NCBI RefSeq assembly: GCF_001673315.1
Contig: NZ_LZLQ01000051.1
Coordinates: forward strand, 1 to 64,000
Source: Mycobacterium asiaticum
GTDB lineage: Bacteria; Actinomycetota; Actinomycetes; Mycobacteriales; Mycobacteriaceae
DNA length: 64,000 nt
Reading direction: 5' to 3'
The notes below the pieces were generated by a model. It did no database searches and was not told where the DNA came from. It was given only the letters and a program-made list of their open reading frames with translations. Positions 7,852 through 16,710 of the stretch are shown here, in pieces; the first letter of the stretch is position 1, and every line of letters begins with the position of its first letter. The position numbers and the translations under genes are program-made.

Positions 7852-9161
7852 CCCCAAGCGACCGGCAAGCTCTTGATGCCGTGAATGAACTGGGACAGCA
7901 GTCGCGTGGGCTCCGCGGTTGCGGTGATGTCAGGTATCTCGCGGCGCAGCTCGTCGAACACCACGCGGATCTCGCGGCGCGCCAGATTGGCCCCGAGGCA
8001 GAAGTGGGCGCCCCCGCCGCCGAAGCCGACATGCGGATTCGGATCGCGGGCCACATCGAATGTCCACGGGTCGGCGAACTTCGACTCGTCCCGGTTGGCC
8101 GAGCAGTACCACATCGTAACCTTATCGCCTGCAGCCATTTTCGTGCCGTTGAGTTCGAAATCGCACGTCAGGGTCCGGCGCATGTAGATCACCGGTGAGG
8201 CCCAACGCACGATCTCTTCGCTCGCGCTGTGCGCCAGGCCGTCGAAGTCCGCCCACCATCTTTCGCGTTGCTCGGGATAGCGGGACAGGGCGAGCACACC
8301 GTGACTGATCGCGTTGCGGGTGGTCTCGTTGCCGGCCACCACCAGCAGGATGAAGAACGTCGCGATCTCCGACGACGTCAACCGCTCACCGTTCACCTCG
8401 GCCTGCACCAGCGCTGTGGTCAAGTCGTCGTGGTGCGTCGCGGTGGAACTTCGGTGGTCGTCGGCCAACGCGGTGGCATACGCGCCGATGTCCATCGAAA
8501 CCTGTGTGAACTCCTCGAAATCGGTGGTGAGATCGGGGTCACCGAAGCCCAGAATCACGTTTGTCCAATGGAATACGCGCTGATGGTCCTCTTCGGGGAT
8601 GCCCATCATGTCGCAGATGATCTGCAACGGCAGCGGTCCGGCGAGCGAGTTGACCAGATCGGCGTGCCCGTCGGGATGGTCGGCGATCATGGCTGTCACC
8701 AGCCGATGCGCCCGTTCCCGCACCGACGCTTCGATGCGCGCCACCACCTTCGGCGTGAACGCCCGGCTGACTATCGAGCGCAGGCGCTGATGGCGTGGAT
8801 CGTCCATCACGATCATGGACCCGAAGTACTCGGCCAATTCCGGTGTCTGGTCGTTGATCACGATGTTGGGGCTGGAACTGAAAACCTCGGAATGACGGCT
8901 GGCGAAGAACACATCCTCCAGCCGGGTCAGCGCCCAGTGTCCGTTGCCGGCGGTGAACCCGTCGATTTCAATCGCCGGCCAGAACGAGATCGGCGCTTCA
9001 CGACGCAACGTGGCAAACGCGCCGTCGCGGTAATCGTCGTCGCGGGCCCAGAAATTCAGCGAGCCCAGCGCGATCTCGGCCATCGGGATGTCAGGTGGCG
9101 GCGCACCGTTCACGCGGGGCGCAAGTCCCGCCGGGCCGTCCCTTTTGGACTCGAGACCCAT
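7848..9161 (-). CDS. cyp124: cytochrome P450 CYP124, methyl-branched lipid omega-hydroxylase
   Basis: 437 aa from ATG 9161. Hydroxylates the terminal carbon of methyl-branched lipids and the side chain of cholesterol-type sterols in M. tuberculosis CYP124A1. Motifs: I-helix VVAGNETTRN, ExxR in SEEIVRW (EEIVR), and the heme loop VGFGGGGAHFCLGANLARRE with the proximal Cys. Long stretches match remembered M. tuberculosis CYP124 (NDQTPELAEYFGSMIV, ILGFGDPDL, LLSQFIHGIKSLPV), so the call is specific. No dedicated ferredoxin gene lies beside it. In M. tuberculosis the same gene neighbours the Hsp70-like Rv2264c gene, as here at 10856. Confidence 0.92.
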   Translation of the reverse strand: MGLESKRDGPAGLAPRVNGAPPPDIPMAEIALGSLNFWARDDDYRDGAFATLRREAPISFWPAIEIDGFTAGNGHWALTRLEDVFFASRHSEVFSSSPNIVINDQTPELAEYFGSMIVMDDPRHQRLRSIVSRAFTPKVVARIEASVRERAHRLVTAMIADHPDGHADLVNSLAGPLPLQIICDMMGIPEEDHQRVFHWTNVILGFGDPDLTTDFEEFTQVSMDIGAYATALADDHRSSTATHHDDLTTALVQAEVNGERLTSSEIATFFILLVVAGNETTRNAISHGVLALSRYPEQRERWWADFDGLAHSASEEIVRWASPVIYMRRTLTCDFELNGTKMAAGDKVTMWYCSANRDESKFADPWTFDVARDPNPHVGFGGGGAHFCLGANLARREIRVVFDELRREIPDITATAEPTRLLSQFIHGIKSLPVAWG

Positions 9162-9234
9162 GCGATCCTCCTATGCCGCGCATCGCCGTTGCAGCCGTGG
9201 CACCGGCGAGCTCAGACGGGACGCTTCACCCGAG

Positions 9235-9588
9235 TCAGTGCGAGCACACGGCCTTTCCGGGCGTGCCTGTCGAATGTGCGTCGTTCACCACGTTGCCGTC
9301 GACCAGGATCTTGCAGGCGATGGTGCCCTGACCCTGCGCGCTGAGGACGAACACCTGTCCGCCGAAAGCCTGGAATTCCGTCGACCATGGCAGTGGCACA
9401 TTCACCGCCCGCTGCTGACCGGTGTGGGTCTGGAACGAGATGTACTCAGCCACACCGGGACCGCTGACCTCATAGCGGACTTGCGGGAACTCACCCGGCA
9501 TGGGAACGGCGTTGGCCACACCGCTGGTGGTTGCGAACACCGTGCCGGTAGCGAACAGGATCGAGGCAGCTGCGCGACGAGTGGTCAT
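9235..9588 (-). CDS. secreted MmpS-like small protein
   Basis: 117 aa from ATG 9588. A Sec signal peptide (TTRRAAASILFATGTVF, then GVANA) is followed by a small beta domain: VRYEVSGPGVAEYISFQT, VNVPLPWSTEF, VFVLSAQGQGTIACKI and DGNVV, ending in KAVCSH. This is the pattern of the periplasmic MmpS domain (immunoglobulin-like, two conserved Cys), but with a cleavable signal instead of the usual membrane anchor and with no mmpL partner in the window. It may bind lipids or assist envelope transport; that is inference from the family. Confidence 0.65.
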   Translation of the reverse strand: MTTRRAAASILFATGTVFATTSGVANAVPMPGEFPQVRYEVSGPGVAEYISFQTHTGQQRAVNVPLPWSTEFQAFGGQVFVLSAQGQGTIACKILVDGNVVNDAHSTGTPGKAVCSH

Positions 9589-9683
9589 AGTTGTTCATGT
9601 TGTCACCACCCGGGGGTGAATACGAGCCCCTTTCGCCGAGGAACTTAGGGTGATTACCGGACTGGTCCGAGCTGGAGGTGCTG

Positions 9684-10781
9684 ATGACGCAACCGGGCGT
9701 AGCTGGAGAACCCAAGAGGGTAGTCGTGTGGGGTACCGGCTTCGTGGGCCGGATGGTGATTCCCGAAATTCTCAAGCATCCGCTCTTTGAGTTGGTCGGG
9801 GTCGGCGTCAGCAATCCCGCCAAGGTTGGCCGCGACGTCGGCGAGATCTGCGGGCTTTCCGAGCGGGTCGGGATCGCCGCCACGGACGACGTGGATGCGC
9901 TCATTGCACTCAAACCCGACGCGCTGGTGCACTACGGACCGACCGCGATGCACGCCAAAGACAACATCTTGCTGATCACTCGCTTCCTGCGGGCAGGGAT
10001 CGACGTCTGCTCGACGGCGATGACGCCGTGGATCTGGCCGACCATGCATCTGAACCCGCCCAACTGGATTGAACCCATTACCCAAGCCGCCGAATTGGGT
10101 GAAGCGTCCTGCTTCACCACCGGCATCGACCCCGGATTCGCCAACGACCTGTTCCCGATGACGCTGATGGGCCTGTGTTCGGAAGTGCGCAAAGTGCGGG
10201 CCTCTGAATTGCTGGACTACACCAACTACGAAGGCGACTACGAACGGGAGATGGGCATCGGGCGTGAGCCGGAGTACAGCCCGATGCTGGAAAACAGAGA
10301 TGTGCTGATCTTTGCGTGGGGCGCGACGGTGCCGATGATCGCCCATGCGGCGGGCATCATGCTCGACGAGATGACGACCACGTGGGACAAGTGGGTCACC
10401 CCCACTGATCGCAAGTCCGCCAAAGGCGTCATCAAGGCCGGCAATGTCGCCGCCGTCCGGTTCACCATCAATGGGCTTTACCAGGGCGAAACCCGAATCC
10501 AACTGGAACACGTAAACCGTATCGGGCTCGACGCCGCCCCGGACTGGCCGTCGGGCAACGACAATGACGTGTACCGGGTGGACATCGAAGGCACACCGAG
10601 CATTTCGCAGGAGACCGCGTTTCGGTTCACCGACGGCTCAGGGCGGGATGCGGCCGCGGCCGGGTGCCTGGCGACCGGGTTGCGTGCTCTCAACGCCGTC
10701 CCAGCAGTCAATGATCTGTCCCCGGGTTGGGTGACGGCGCTGGACCTGCCGCTGATTCCTGGCGCAGGTACGATCCGCTGA
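9684..10781 (+). CDS. DapB-fold NAD(P)-dependent dehydrogenase of unknown substrate
   Basis: 365 aa from ATG 9684, with GGAGGTG five bases upstream (a GTG at 9678 is inside that site). The Rossmann start VVVWGTGFVGRMVIPEIL and the later DVCSTAM and TGIDPGFANDLFP match the dihydrodipicolinate-reductase-like family that includes 2,4-diaminopentanoate dehydrogenase and many mycobacterial paralogues. It is longer than true DapB (about 245 aa) and lacks the lysine-pathway signature, so it is not the lysine enzyme. Probably a soluble oxidoreductase acting on an amino- or keto-acid; substrate unknown. Confidence 0.7.
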   Translation: MTQPGVAGEPKRVVVWGTGFVGRMVIPEILKHPLFELVGVGVSNPAKVGRDVGEICGLSERVGIAATDDVDALIALKPDALVHYGPTAMHAKDNILLITRFLRAGIDVCSTAMTPWIWPTMHLNPPNWIEPITQAAELGEASCFTTGIDPGFANDLFPMTLMGLCSEVRKVRASELLDYTNYEGDYEREMGIGREPEYSPMLENRDVLIFAWGATVPMIAHAAGIMLDEMTTTWDKWVTPTDRKSAKGVIKAGNVAAVRFTINGLYQGETRIQLEHVNRIGLDAAPDWPSGNDNDVYRVDIEGTPSISQETAFRFTDGSGRDAAAAGCLATGLRALNAVPAVNDLSPGWVTALDLPLIPGAGTIR

Positions 10782-10855
10782 CCAGCAGCAGAGCTACGCT
10801 GTAGGTTTCACCGCGAAGTACATCTAGGGCGTTCGCGCCGGGGGATTGGACCTGG

Positions 10856-12712
10856 ATGGCAGAAGGAGTCAGGCCCGCTCTGGGCCTTTCGATCGGTGCC
10901 ACGAACCTGGCTGCCGTGACGGCCGACCATGCGATCACCCGCAAACCGGTGCTCACCCTGTACCGGCAGCGACCGCCCGAGGTCGGGATACCGTCGGAGA
11001 ATCCCAGACTCGATGAGCCCGGCCTGGTCATCACCGACTTTGTCGATCGGGTGGGCGACCGCGTCGGAATTGTGGCCACGGACGGCACGATGCATCGCAG
11101 CGAAGCCCTGGTCGCCGATGGCTTGCGGGCGCTGGCGTACGCGGCGACCGGGGGGCGCGCCCTGCCCGACAGCGTCGCGGTGAGCTATCCGGCGCACTGG
11201 TCGCCGGCCGCCGTCGATGCGTTGGGCGGCGCACTGAGCCGGGTCTCGGAATGGTCGCACAGTGCCAAGCCGCTCTCGCTGATCCCGGACGCCGCGGCCG
11301 CGCTGTGCGCAATGCGCGCGAACCCGGGCATCCCGGCTCGGGGCATCGTCGCGGTGTGCGATTTCGGTGGCAGCGGCACCAGCCTTACCCTGGTCGACGT
11401 CGGCAGCGATTATCAACCGGTCGCCCCCACCATCCGGCACCATGACTTCTCCGGCGACCTGATCGACCAGTCGCTGTTGACATACGTCATGTCCGAGTTG
11501 CCCGGCACTGGTTCGTTCGATCCATCAGGCACCGCGGCGATCGGCTCGCTCACCCGGTTACGCGCTGCCTGCCGCACCGCCAAGGAACGGCTGTCCTCCG
11601 CAACGGTGACGACCCTGGCCGACGAGGTGCCGGGAGTACGCGGGGACATCCGATTGACCCGCAACGAATTAGAGGAAACGATCCGCGGCTCGCTGGACGG
11701 GGTCCTGCGGACTTTGGAACAAGCCTTGCAGCGCAACGCGATTCACGGTCTGGTGGCGATTGCCACGGTTGGCGGTGGGGCGAACATCCCGGCGGTGACC
11801 ACGTCGCTGTCGGGCCGCTTCGGCGTGCCGGTGATCACGACGCCGCGGCCGCAACTCACCGCGGCGATCGGTGGTGCGTTGCGTGCCGCCCGCGGGCCGG
11901 GTGATACCAGCGCAACGATGCTGACGCCGGCAGCGGCCGGGGTCGCGCCGATGGCTGCGGCGGCCGCGCACGGAGATGGGCACGGGAATGGGCAGGGAGT
12001 GGGGCACGGAGAAAGGGAGGTCTACCCGGACTTTCACGCCGACGCTCCGGTCTCGACCATGGAGCCAGCGCTGGCCTGGTCGGAGGCCGCTGACGAAAGC
12101 CACGCGTTGCCCATCGCGGCGTCTGGCGAGCACGACGGTTCGGGACTTACCTCCGCCCGTCCGCAGATGAAGTTCGAGCGCGACGCCCCCCCAAAGTCCG
12201 AACGCAAAAAGTCGCCCATTCCGTGGTATCGCCTGCCGGCAGTGATCATCATCAGCACCACAGTGGCGGTGCTGCTCGTCGGCACCGCGATCGCAATCGG
12301 GTTGACCTCGCGCGACCAGCACGGGACAAAGTCTCCGAAGGTGAACACCGTACCCGTCACGCCGCCCAGTTCGGCGCCTGCTTCACCGCCGCCGACAGAG
12401 ACCGACAGCATCACTCCCGAGCCGGCACCGACATCTGAGCCGGCACCGCCATCGACGCAGGAACCCCCGCCCCCGCCGCCGCGCCGCACCACGCAAGCGC
12501 CGCCTCCGCCGCCGGAGACCACACAGGCGCCGCCTCCGCCGACTACGCAAGCACCTCCGCCGACACCATCCGCGACGAATCCGCCGCCGCCGACTACCCA
12601 GCCGCCATTGCCGACTACGCCGCCGCCGTTACCGCAATTGCCGCAGTTGCCGCAGATTCCTGGACTTCCCCAGCTACCCGGGAACGGCCCGAACTTGCCC
12701 GGGCCCCCCTAG
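10856..12712 (+). CDS. Hsp70-like ATPase fold with membrane helix and proline-rich outer tail (Rv2264c-like)
   Basis: 618 aa from ATG 10856. The N-terminal about 345 residues keep the actin/Hsp70 ATPase layout: LGLSIGATNLAAV (phosphate 1), SLIPDAAAAL, AVCDFGGSGTSLTLVDV (phosphate 2) and ATVGGGANIPAV (adenosine motif). No substrate-binding domain follows. Instead there is an Ala/Gly/His-rich linker, a basic segment, one membrane helix (about 462-482, VIIISTTVAVLLVGTAIAIG) and an extracellular tail of Pro/Thr repeats (TTQAPPPP). The topology would place the ATPase fold inside and the Pro-rich tail in the envelope. Orthologues are annotated only as proline-rich proteins. Convergent with the acidic repeat gene, 8 bp apart. 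Confidence 0.75.
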   Translation: MAEGVRPALGLSIGATNLAAVTADHAITRKPVLTLYRQRPPEVGIPSENPRLDEPGLVITDFVDRVGDRVGIVATDGTMHRSEALVADGLRALAYAATGGRALPDSVAVSYPAHWSPAAVDALGGALSRVSEWSHSAKPLSLIPDAAAALCAMRANPGIPARGIVAVCDFGGSGTSLTLVDVGSDYQPVAPTIRHHDFSGDLIDQSLLTYVMSELPGTGSFDPSGTAAIGSLTRLRAACRTAKERLSSATVTTLADEVPGVRGDIRLTRNELEETIRGSLDGVLRTLEQALQRNAIHGLVAIATVGGGANIPAVTTSLSGRFGVPVITTPRPQLTAAIGGALRAARGPGDTSATMLTPAAAGVAPMAAAAAHGDGHGNGQGVGHGEREVYPDFHADAPVSTMEPALAWSEAADESHALPIAASGEHDGSGLTSARPQMKFERDAPPKSERKKSPIPWYRLPAVIIISTTVAVLLVGTAIAIGLTSRDQHGTKSPKVNTVPVTPPSSAPASPPPTETDSITPEPAPTSEPAPPSTQEPPPPPPRRTTQAPPPPPETTQAPPPPTTQAPPPTPSATNPPPPTTQPPLPTTPPPLPQLPQLPQIPGLPQLPGNGPNLPGPP

Positions 12713-12720
12713 ACGGGCCC

Positions 12721-13575
12721 CTACGAGTCCGAGTCTTTTGAGTCCTTGGAGTCCTTCGAGTCTTCTGGGTCTTTCGAGCCTTCTGAGTCGTTCGAGTCTT
12801 CTGAGTCTTTCGAGTCTTCTGGGTCTTTCGAGCCTTCTGACTTCTCCGCTTTCTGATTTTCGCGATCTTCTTTGGTCGCCTTGATGATCTCCTGGTTGAA
12901 GTCTTTATCTTTCTCCAGGTTCTCTTCGGCTCGCTCTTCAGCTTCTTGGTTCAGCTGCTCGGTCGACTTGTCGCGGTCTCCTGCGTTCTCGTCGGCAGCG
13001 GCGGCCCGCTCACTCTCGTTCTTGGTTCCGCCCTTTTCGGTCTCCTCGCTGCCGGCCTCTGGATCGGCGGAAGCCTTTTCGCTCGGGTCTTTCTGCTTCG
13101 ACTCGTCCTCGGAGGATTCATCTTTGGGGCTGTCGGTCTTACCCGACTCGCCGCCCGAGTCTTCGTTGCCTTTATCCTTCTTGGCTTGCGCCGCAGGCGA
13201 ATCCTCGTCATCGGCAAACTTCGGATTACCGTCGTCGTCGATCCAGTCGTTGACTGCGGTACCCGCGATCGTTTTGCCGGACCCCGGCAATACGAGAGTA
13301 GGACGGTCCTCGTAGGCCGTCATCATCTCCTGAGCTTGTTCTCGATGCTCATCGTTGGGCTCTGGCTTCTCGGTCTGATTGGCACCGCTGGGCTTGCCTG
13401 CGCTGTCGTCGGTGCTCTCGTCGCCTTTGGAGTCACCTTTGGATTCGTCCTTGGACTCGCCTTTGGACTCGTTCTTGGACTCGTCGTTTTTGGGCGCCTC
13501 GGCAGTGTCCACGCCGCCGCCATCGGTGTCCTTGGTGTCCTTGTCCGCCGAATCGTCGTGCGCGCTCATGCTCAT
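12721..13575 (-). CDS. highly acidic, low-complexity Asp/Glu/Ser/Lys protein with C-terminal repeats
   Basis: 284 aa from ATG 13575 (a second ATG at 13569). Almost the whole chain is D, E, S, K, G and is predicted disordered. The exception is a short ordered-looking island in the middle, about residues 84-122 (MMTAYEDRPTLVLPGSG, then GTAVNDWIDDDGNPKF), which is probably the functional motif. The N-terminal third repeats SKxES/SKGD units, and the last 40 residues repeat SEGSKDPEDSKDSEDS, with an exact DNA duplication (see the repeat entry). No signal peptide or membrane helix. Function unknown; a charged scaffold or nucleoid/ribosome-like binder is conceivable but unsupported. Confidence 0.65.
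   Translation of the reverse strand: MSMSAHDDSADKDTKDTDGGGVDTAEAPKNDESKNESKGESKDESKGDSKGDESTDDSAGKPSGANQTEKPEPNDEHREQAQEMMTAYEDRPTLVLPGSGKTIAGTAVNDWIDDDGNPKFADDEDSPAAQAKKDKGNEDSGGESGKTDSPKDESSEDESKQKDPSEKASADPEAGSEETEKGGTKNESERAAAADENAGDRDKSTEQLNQEAEERAEENLEKDKDFNQEIIKATKEDRENQKAEKSEGSKDPEDSKDSEDSNDSEGSKDPEDSKDSKDSKDSDS
12755..12840 (-). repeat. in-gene direct repeats encoding SEGSKDPEDSKDS units
   Basis: Within the 3' end of the acidic protein gene a 32-bp sequence (at 12755-12786 and again at 12809-12840) is duplicated in frame, and both copies are made of smaller 9-15-bp units of the type GACTC(A/G)GAAGA. Repeat number could change by slippage without breaking the frame, because all units are multiples of three. 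Confidence 0.6.
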
Positions 13576-13580
13576 GGCCC

Positions 13581-13620
13581 CCTATGGAGTTGGTATGCGA
13601 CCTATGGAGTTGGTATGCGA
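13581..13620. repeat. perfect 20-bp tandem duplication upstream of the acidic protein gene
   Basis: CCTATGGAGTTGGTATGCGA is present twice, head to tail, ending five bases before the first ATG of the acidic protein gene. On the coding strand each copy contains CATACC and CCATAGG, so the duplication doubles whatever promoter or leader element sits there. A recent slippage event is the simplest origin. Confidence 0.7.
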
Positions 13621-13668
13621 CCGACCCGCGCAGTGATTACCCACTGGGGCGGCGCTCCGAAACTCTGG

Positions 13669-14727
13669 CTATCGCGAATCGCGCTTGGCCAGCACAATCG
13701 CGGCAAGTGGGATCCGCATCGGTTCCGGCGCACGGGCCAGCCGTTCGGCGACGGACGCCTCTAGTTCGCCGACGAAATCCTTCGCCCGCGGATCCTCGAT
13801 TCCGCCGTCCAGACCGGCGGTCAACGTCGGGAAAAGGGCCGCCCGAGCGAATGCCGCCCATTGTGCGCCGAAAGCGTCTGCGTCTGAATCCGATTCGTAG
13901 CGGGTCCAGAAACGGTCCTCCGCGCCGAACAATTCGAGATGATCGATGGTCAATCCCTCGAACCAACCGCGCGGGGCGAACGGCGCGCGAAAGTCCTTTT
14001 CCGTGCGCGCAATTACGGGGATCACCATGCGGTGCACTTCTTCACGGCGCACCAGCCCCCGGTCGGCCAGCGCGTGCAGTGCCGTCATCAACGCCTCATT
14101 CAGCGCTCGGTAGCCGAATTCGCCATCGTCGTCGAGGGCCATCGTCAATACCACCAATTGACCACCCGGCGACAATTCGCGGCCCCGGAACGCTACGAAG
14201 TGATGCCAATCGATGGCCGACTGGTGTTCATAGGCTTTGCGGGCAGCCGCGTTCGTGCTGTACGCGACCTGCACGTGATCGGTGAACTCCGGCGCGTCCG
14301 CGGGGACCCGACTCAACCATTGAATCGCCCACGAGGTCCAGCCAAGGTTGACGGCACCGGTCGGCAGGATCTGGTCGTAGAAGGATCGCCCCACTGCTGA
14401 CGTGAATGTCGCCGGGTCGTGGTTGAGGTAGCTGTCCGGGTCGTCGGACAACGTGCAGAACAGGGCGGTGAAGTCGTTTTCCGGCACATCGGTGTGCGTC
14501 ACCAGAATCGGGTGATCGTGCCGGGTCCGGGATCGCAGCGCCTGCAGTGCGGCCGCCATCGGCTTGAGGGAATTATGGCCGGTGGCTGCGCCGTAGTCGG
14601 CCACGACGACCGGTTGTGGGGGCCTGGGCAGCGGCACCTGGTGGGCGGCGCGCTCGAACAACGCGACGGCCGGTAGCAGACCGGCGGCCTGCAGACGTGA
14701 TGACTGCGTGTAGGTCGCACTCTCCAT
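13669..14727 (-). CDS. SAM-dependent carboxyl methyltransferase, SABATH-like
   Basis: 352 aa from ATG 14727 (MESATYTQSSRLQAAGLL). Hallmarks of the plant-type SABATH family: an N-terminal MxxYxxxSxxQ-like start, VVVADYGAATGHNSL for SAM binding, LVTHTDVPENDFTALF, VGRSFYDQILPTGAVNLGWTSWAIQWLS (the FYxxLFPxxSVxxxHSSYxLxWLS equivalent), and GGQLVVLTMA. Such enzymes methylate carboxyl groups of small acids. The frame is open to 14850, but that would overlap the SDR gene; the shorter start leaves a 49-bp gap. It follows the SDR in the same direction, so the two may modify one compound in turn. Confidence 0.7.
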   Translation of the reverse strand: MESATYTQSSRLQAAGLLPAVALFERAAHQVPLPRPPQPVVVADYGAATGHNSLKPMAAALQALRSRTRHDHPILVTHTDVPENDFTALFCTLSDDPDSYLNHDPATFTSAVGRSFYDQILPTGAVNLGWTSWAIQWLSRVPADAPEFTDHVQVAYSTNAAARKAYEHQSAIDWHHFVAFRGRELSPGGQLVVLTMALDDDGEFGYRALNEALMTALHALADRGLVRREEVHRMVIPVIARTEKDFRAPFAPRGWFEGLTIDHLELFGAEDRFWTRYESDSDADAFGAQWAAFARAALFPTLTAGLDGGIEDPRAKDFVGELEASVAERLARAPEPMRIPLAAIVLAKRDSR

Positions 14728-14776
14728 CGGTTCCGGTCGGACCACGACGCTGGATTCGGGCAACCGGAGGCCGCGC

Positions 14777-15730
14777 TCAGTTCTGCGTGGGGAAACTGAC
14801 ACCGGTGAGCCGCTCCGAAATCTCCCAAAGACGTTGGCAGTCAGCCTCATTGGCGGCGCGGGCGGGTACCTTCGCCTCGGTTACCCCGCCACCGGCGGCC
14901 TCGTAGAAGCCCCGCGGTCCGTAGTACGCTCCGCCGTCGGCCTGCGGGGTGACGGCGGCATAGAGCGCCGGCAGGATCCCCTCGTCGATCTCCTGCCACA
15001 GAAACGGTGTGAAGCGCCACGACGTGGTATAGAACCGCTGCATCACCGCCGGCTTCTGCCGGCCGTGCGAGGGTCCACTGATCTGCAGGTTGGTCTTGGT
15101 TAGGCCGGGATGTGCCGCGTTGGAGACGATGCCCCAGCCGGCCCGCCGGCTGCGCCGGTCCAGTTCGAGGGCGAACATCAGCACCGCCAGCTTCGACTGC
15201 CCATAAGCGGACATCGACGAGTACGACTTCTCGAACTGCGGATCGTCGAAGTGGATGCGGCCGCGGCGGGCCGCGAGGCTGCTCAGTGAGACCACTCGCG
15301 CCCCCTGCGCCGCGCGCAGCAGCGGCAACACATGCCCGGTCAGCGCAAAATGCCCAAGATGGTTACTGCCGAATTGCAATTCGAAGCCGTCCGAAGTGGT
15401 GTCCCGCTCCGGTGGGGTCATCACGCCGGCATTGTTGATGAGGATGTCGATCGGGCGGCCGTCGGCGTTGAGTTGCTCACCCAAGGCTGACACGGACGCC
15501 AGGGAGGACAGGTCCAGCGGCCGAATGCTTAGCTTCGCGTCAGGCACCGAGGAGCGGATCTCCTCGATAGCCGCCTCGCCCTTGGCGCGGTTGCGGATGG
15601 CCATCACCACGTCGGCGCCGGCGGCGGAAAGTCGTTTGGCCAGGCCAAACCCGAGGCCGCTGTTGGACCCGGTTACCACCGCCAGCTTGCCGGTGAGATC
15701 GGGCACCGTGGCGATCAGATCGTGGACCAT
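14777..15730 (-). CDS. short-chain dehydrogenase/reductase, retinol-dehydrogenase-like (Rv2263-type)
   Basis: 317 aa from ATG 15730. NAD(P)-binding [15 protein letters not shown] (about 20-34), [17 protein letters not shown] and the catalytic YGQSK (about 174-178) define a classical SDR of the subfamily with a long C-terminal extension ([20 protein letters not shown]). Position beside the Rv2264c-like gene agrees with Rv2263 of M. tuberculosis. Substrate unknown; lipophilic alcohols or aldehydes are usual for the group. Probably co-transcribed with the SABATH methyltransferase downstream. Confidence 0.8.
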   Translation of the reverse strand: MVHDLIATVPDLTGKLAVVTGSNSGLGFGLAKRLSAAGADVVMAIRNRAKGEAAIEEIRSSVPDAKLSIRPLDLSSLASVSALGEQLNADGRPIDILINNAGVMTPPERDTTSDGFELQFGSNHLGHFALTGHVLPLLRAAQGARVVSLSSLAARRGRIHFDDPQFEKSYSSMSAYGQSKLAVLMFALELDRRSRRAGWGIVSNAAHPGLTKTNLQISGPSHGRQKPAVMQRFYTTSWRFTPFLWQEIDEGILPALYAAVTPQADGGAYYGPRGFYEAAGGGVTEAKVPARAANEADCQRLWEISERLTGVSFPTQN

Positions 15731-15867
15731 GAATCACTCCTTTTCCGGTTCCTCGTTTCCGGTGAAACCAGTGTCCCCTTTGCCGGGTGGGTTGCGCTCG
15801 TCGGCCTGTCAATAGCCCGGCGCCGCTTGGGCTGTTTCGACGTTCGGCCAGGTGACACACTGCGTGC

Positions 15868-16608
15868 ATGAACAACAGACGAGTCGCCAAGATCTCGATG
15901 GTTCTCGCCATCCTGATGTTGGTGGTATCGGTCGTCGGCTTCATCGTGACATTGGTGCTCAATGCGTTTGTGCTGGACAAGTACAACGCCTACGGCGAGG
16001 TGCCGATCCCCGGCTCTGGCAGCGTGCACCTGCCGGCCGGGGACGTGACCGTCAGCTTGCACACGCTGGTCATCGGCAGCGCGGACGGGGGCCTGCCGGT
16101 ACCCCCGCTCGGCGTCAGCATCACGCCCCCCGATGGTGTCCCGCAGCCGGAAGTCGCGGAAAGTATCGGCAGCACAACCACAGTCAACAACGACGCGCAC
16201 GTCCGGGTCTGGAACGTGCACGTGCCTGAAGAGGCCACTTACAACGTCACGACGGACGGTCAGGTCAGCGGATACATCAATCCCAGACTGGCTTTCGGCC
16301 ACCAGAGCGCACACGGGGACCTGGTCTGGGTTTTCGTGGCATTGTTTGTCGTCGGCCTGGTCGACGTCTTCCTGTCGGTGATATGGCTGGGCCGCACCAG
16401 GCGCACCAGGCGCACCGTCGTGTCGTCGACGATGCCCAGCAGCTATGTGGTGCCGCCCCCCATAGCCCAGCCGCAGACGGCCTACGAGCCCACCGATCAG
16501 GGAGTCAGGCTGGAACGCCTGAAAACGCTTGCGGCGCTGCGTGATTCGGGGGCGCTGAGCGAGCAGGAATTCGAGGCGGAGAAGCGGCGAATCCTGAGCG
16601 GGCTGTAG
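15868..16608 (+). CDS. membrane protein with C-terminal SHOCT domain
   Basis: 246 aa from ATG 15868. Two membrane helices (about 10-35 and 150-175) enclose an extracytoplasmic domain rich in beta-type sequence (GSGSVHLPAGDVTVSLHTLV, VRVWNVHVPEEATYNVTTDG). The cytoplasmic end finishes with a SHOCT motif (LKTLAALRDSGALSEQEFE then EKRRIL), a short helical module thought to mediate oligomerisation. No enzymatic motif. Divergent from the SDR gene with about 137 bp between, convergent with the metallo-hydrolase gene. Confidence 0.75.
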   Translation: MNNRRVAKISMVLAILMLVVSVVGFIVTLVLNAFVLDKYNAYGEVPIPGSGSVHLPAGDVTVSLHTLVIGSADGGLPVPPLGVSITPPDGVPQPEVAESIGSTTTVNNDAHVRVWNVHVPEEATYNVTTDGQVSGYINPRLAFGHQSAHGDLVWVFVALFVVGLVDVFLSVIWLGRTRRTRRTVVSSTMPSSYVVPPPIAQPQTAYEPTDQGVRLERLKTLAALRDSGALSEQEFEAEKRRILSGL

Positions 16609-16638
16609 CGGGATCCGCATTGGGATCTGCGCGAGCGC

Positions 16639-16660
16639 GCGTGTCGGTACGGTGACACGC
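16639..16660. terminator. hairpin between convergent genes
   Basis: GCGTGTC and GACACGC form a 7-bp perfect stem with an 8-base loop in the 102-bp gap between the convergent SHOCT and metallo-hydrolase genes. There is no U-tract, as is common for mycobacterial terminators, so it could serve either strand. Confidence 0.4.
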
Positions 16661-16710
16661 CGTCGCGGCTGGCATTTGACGGACGCTCGCGGGAACGGTG
16701 CGGAGTCCGC

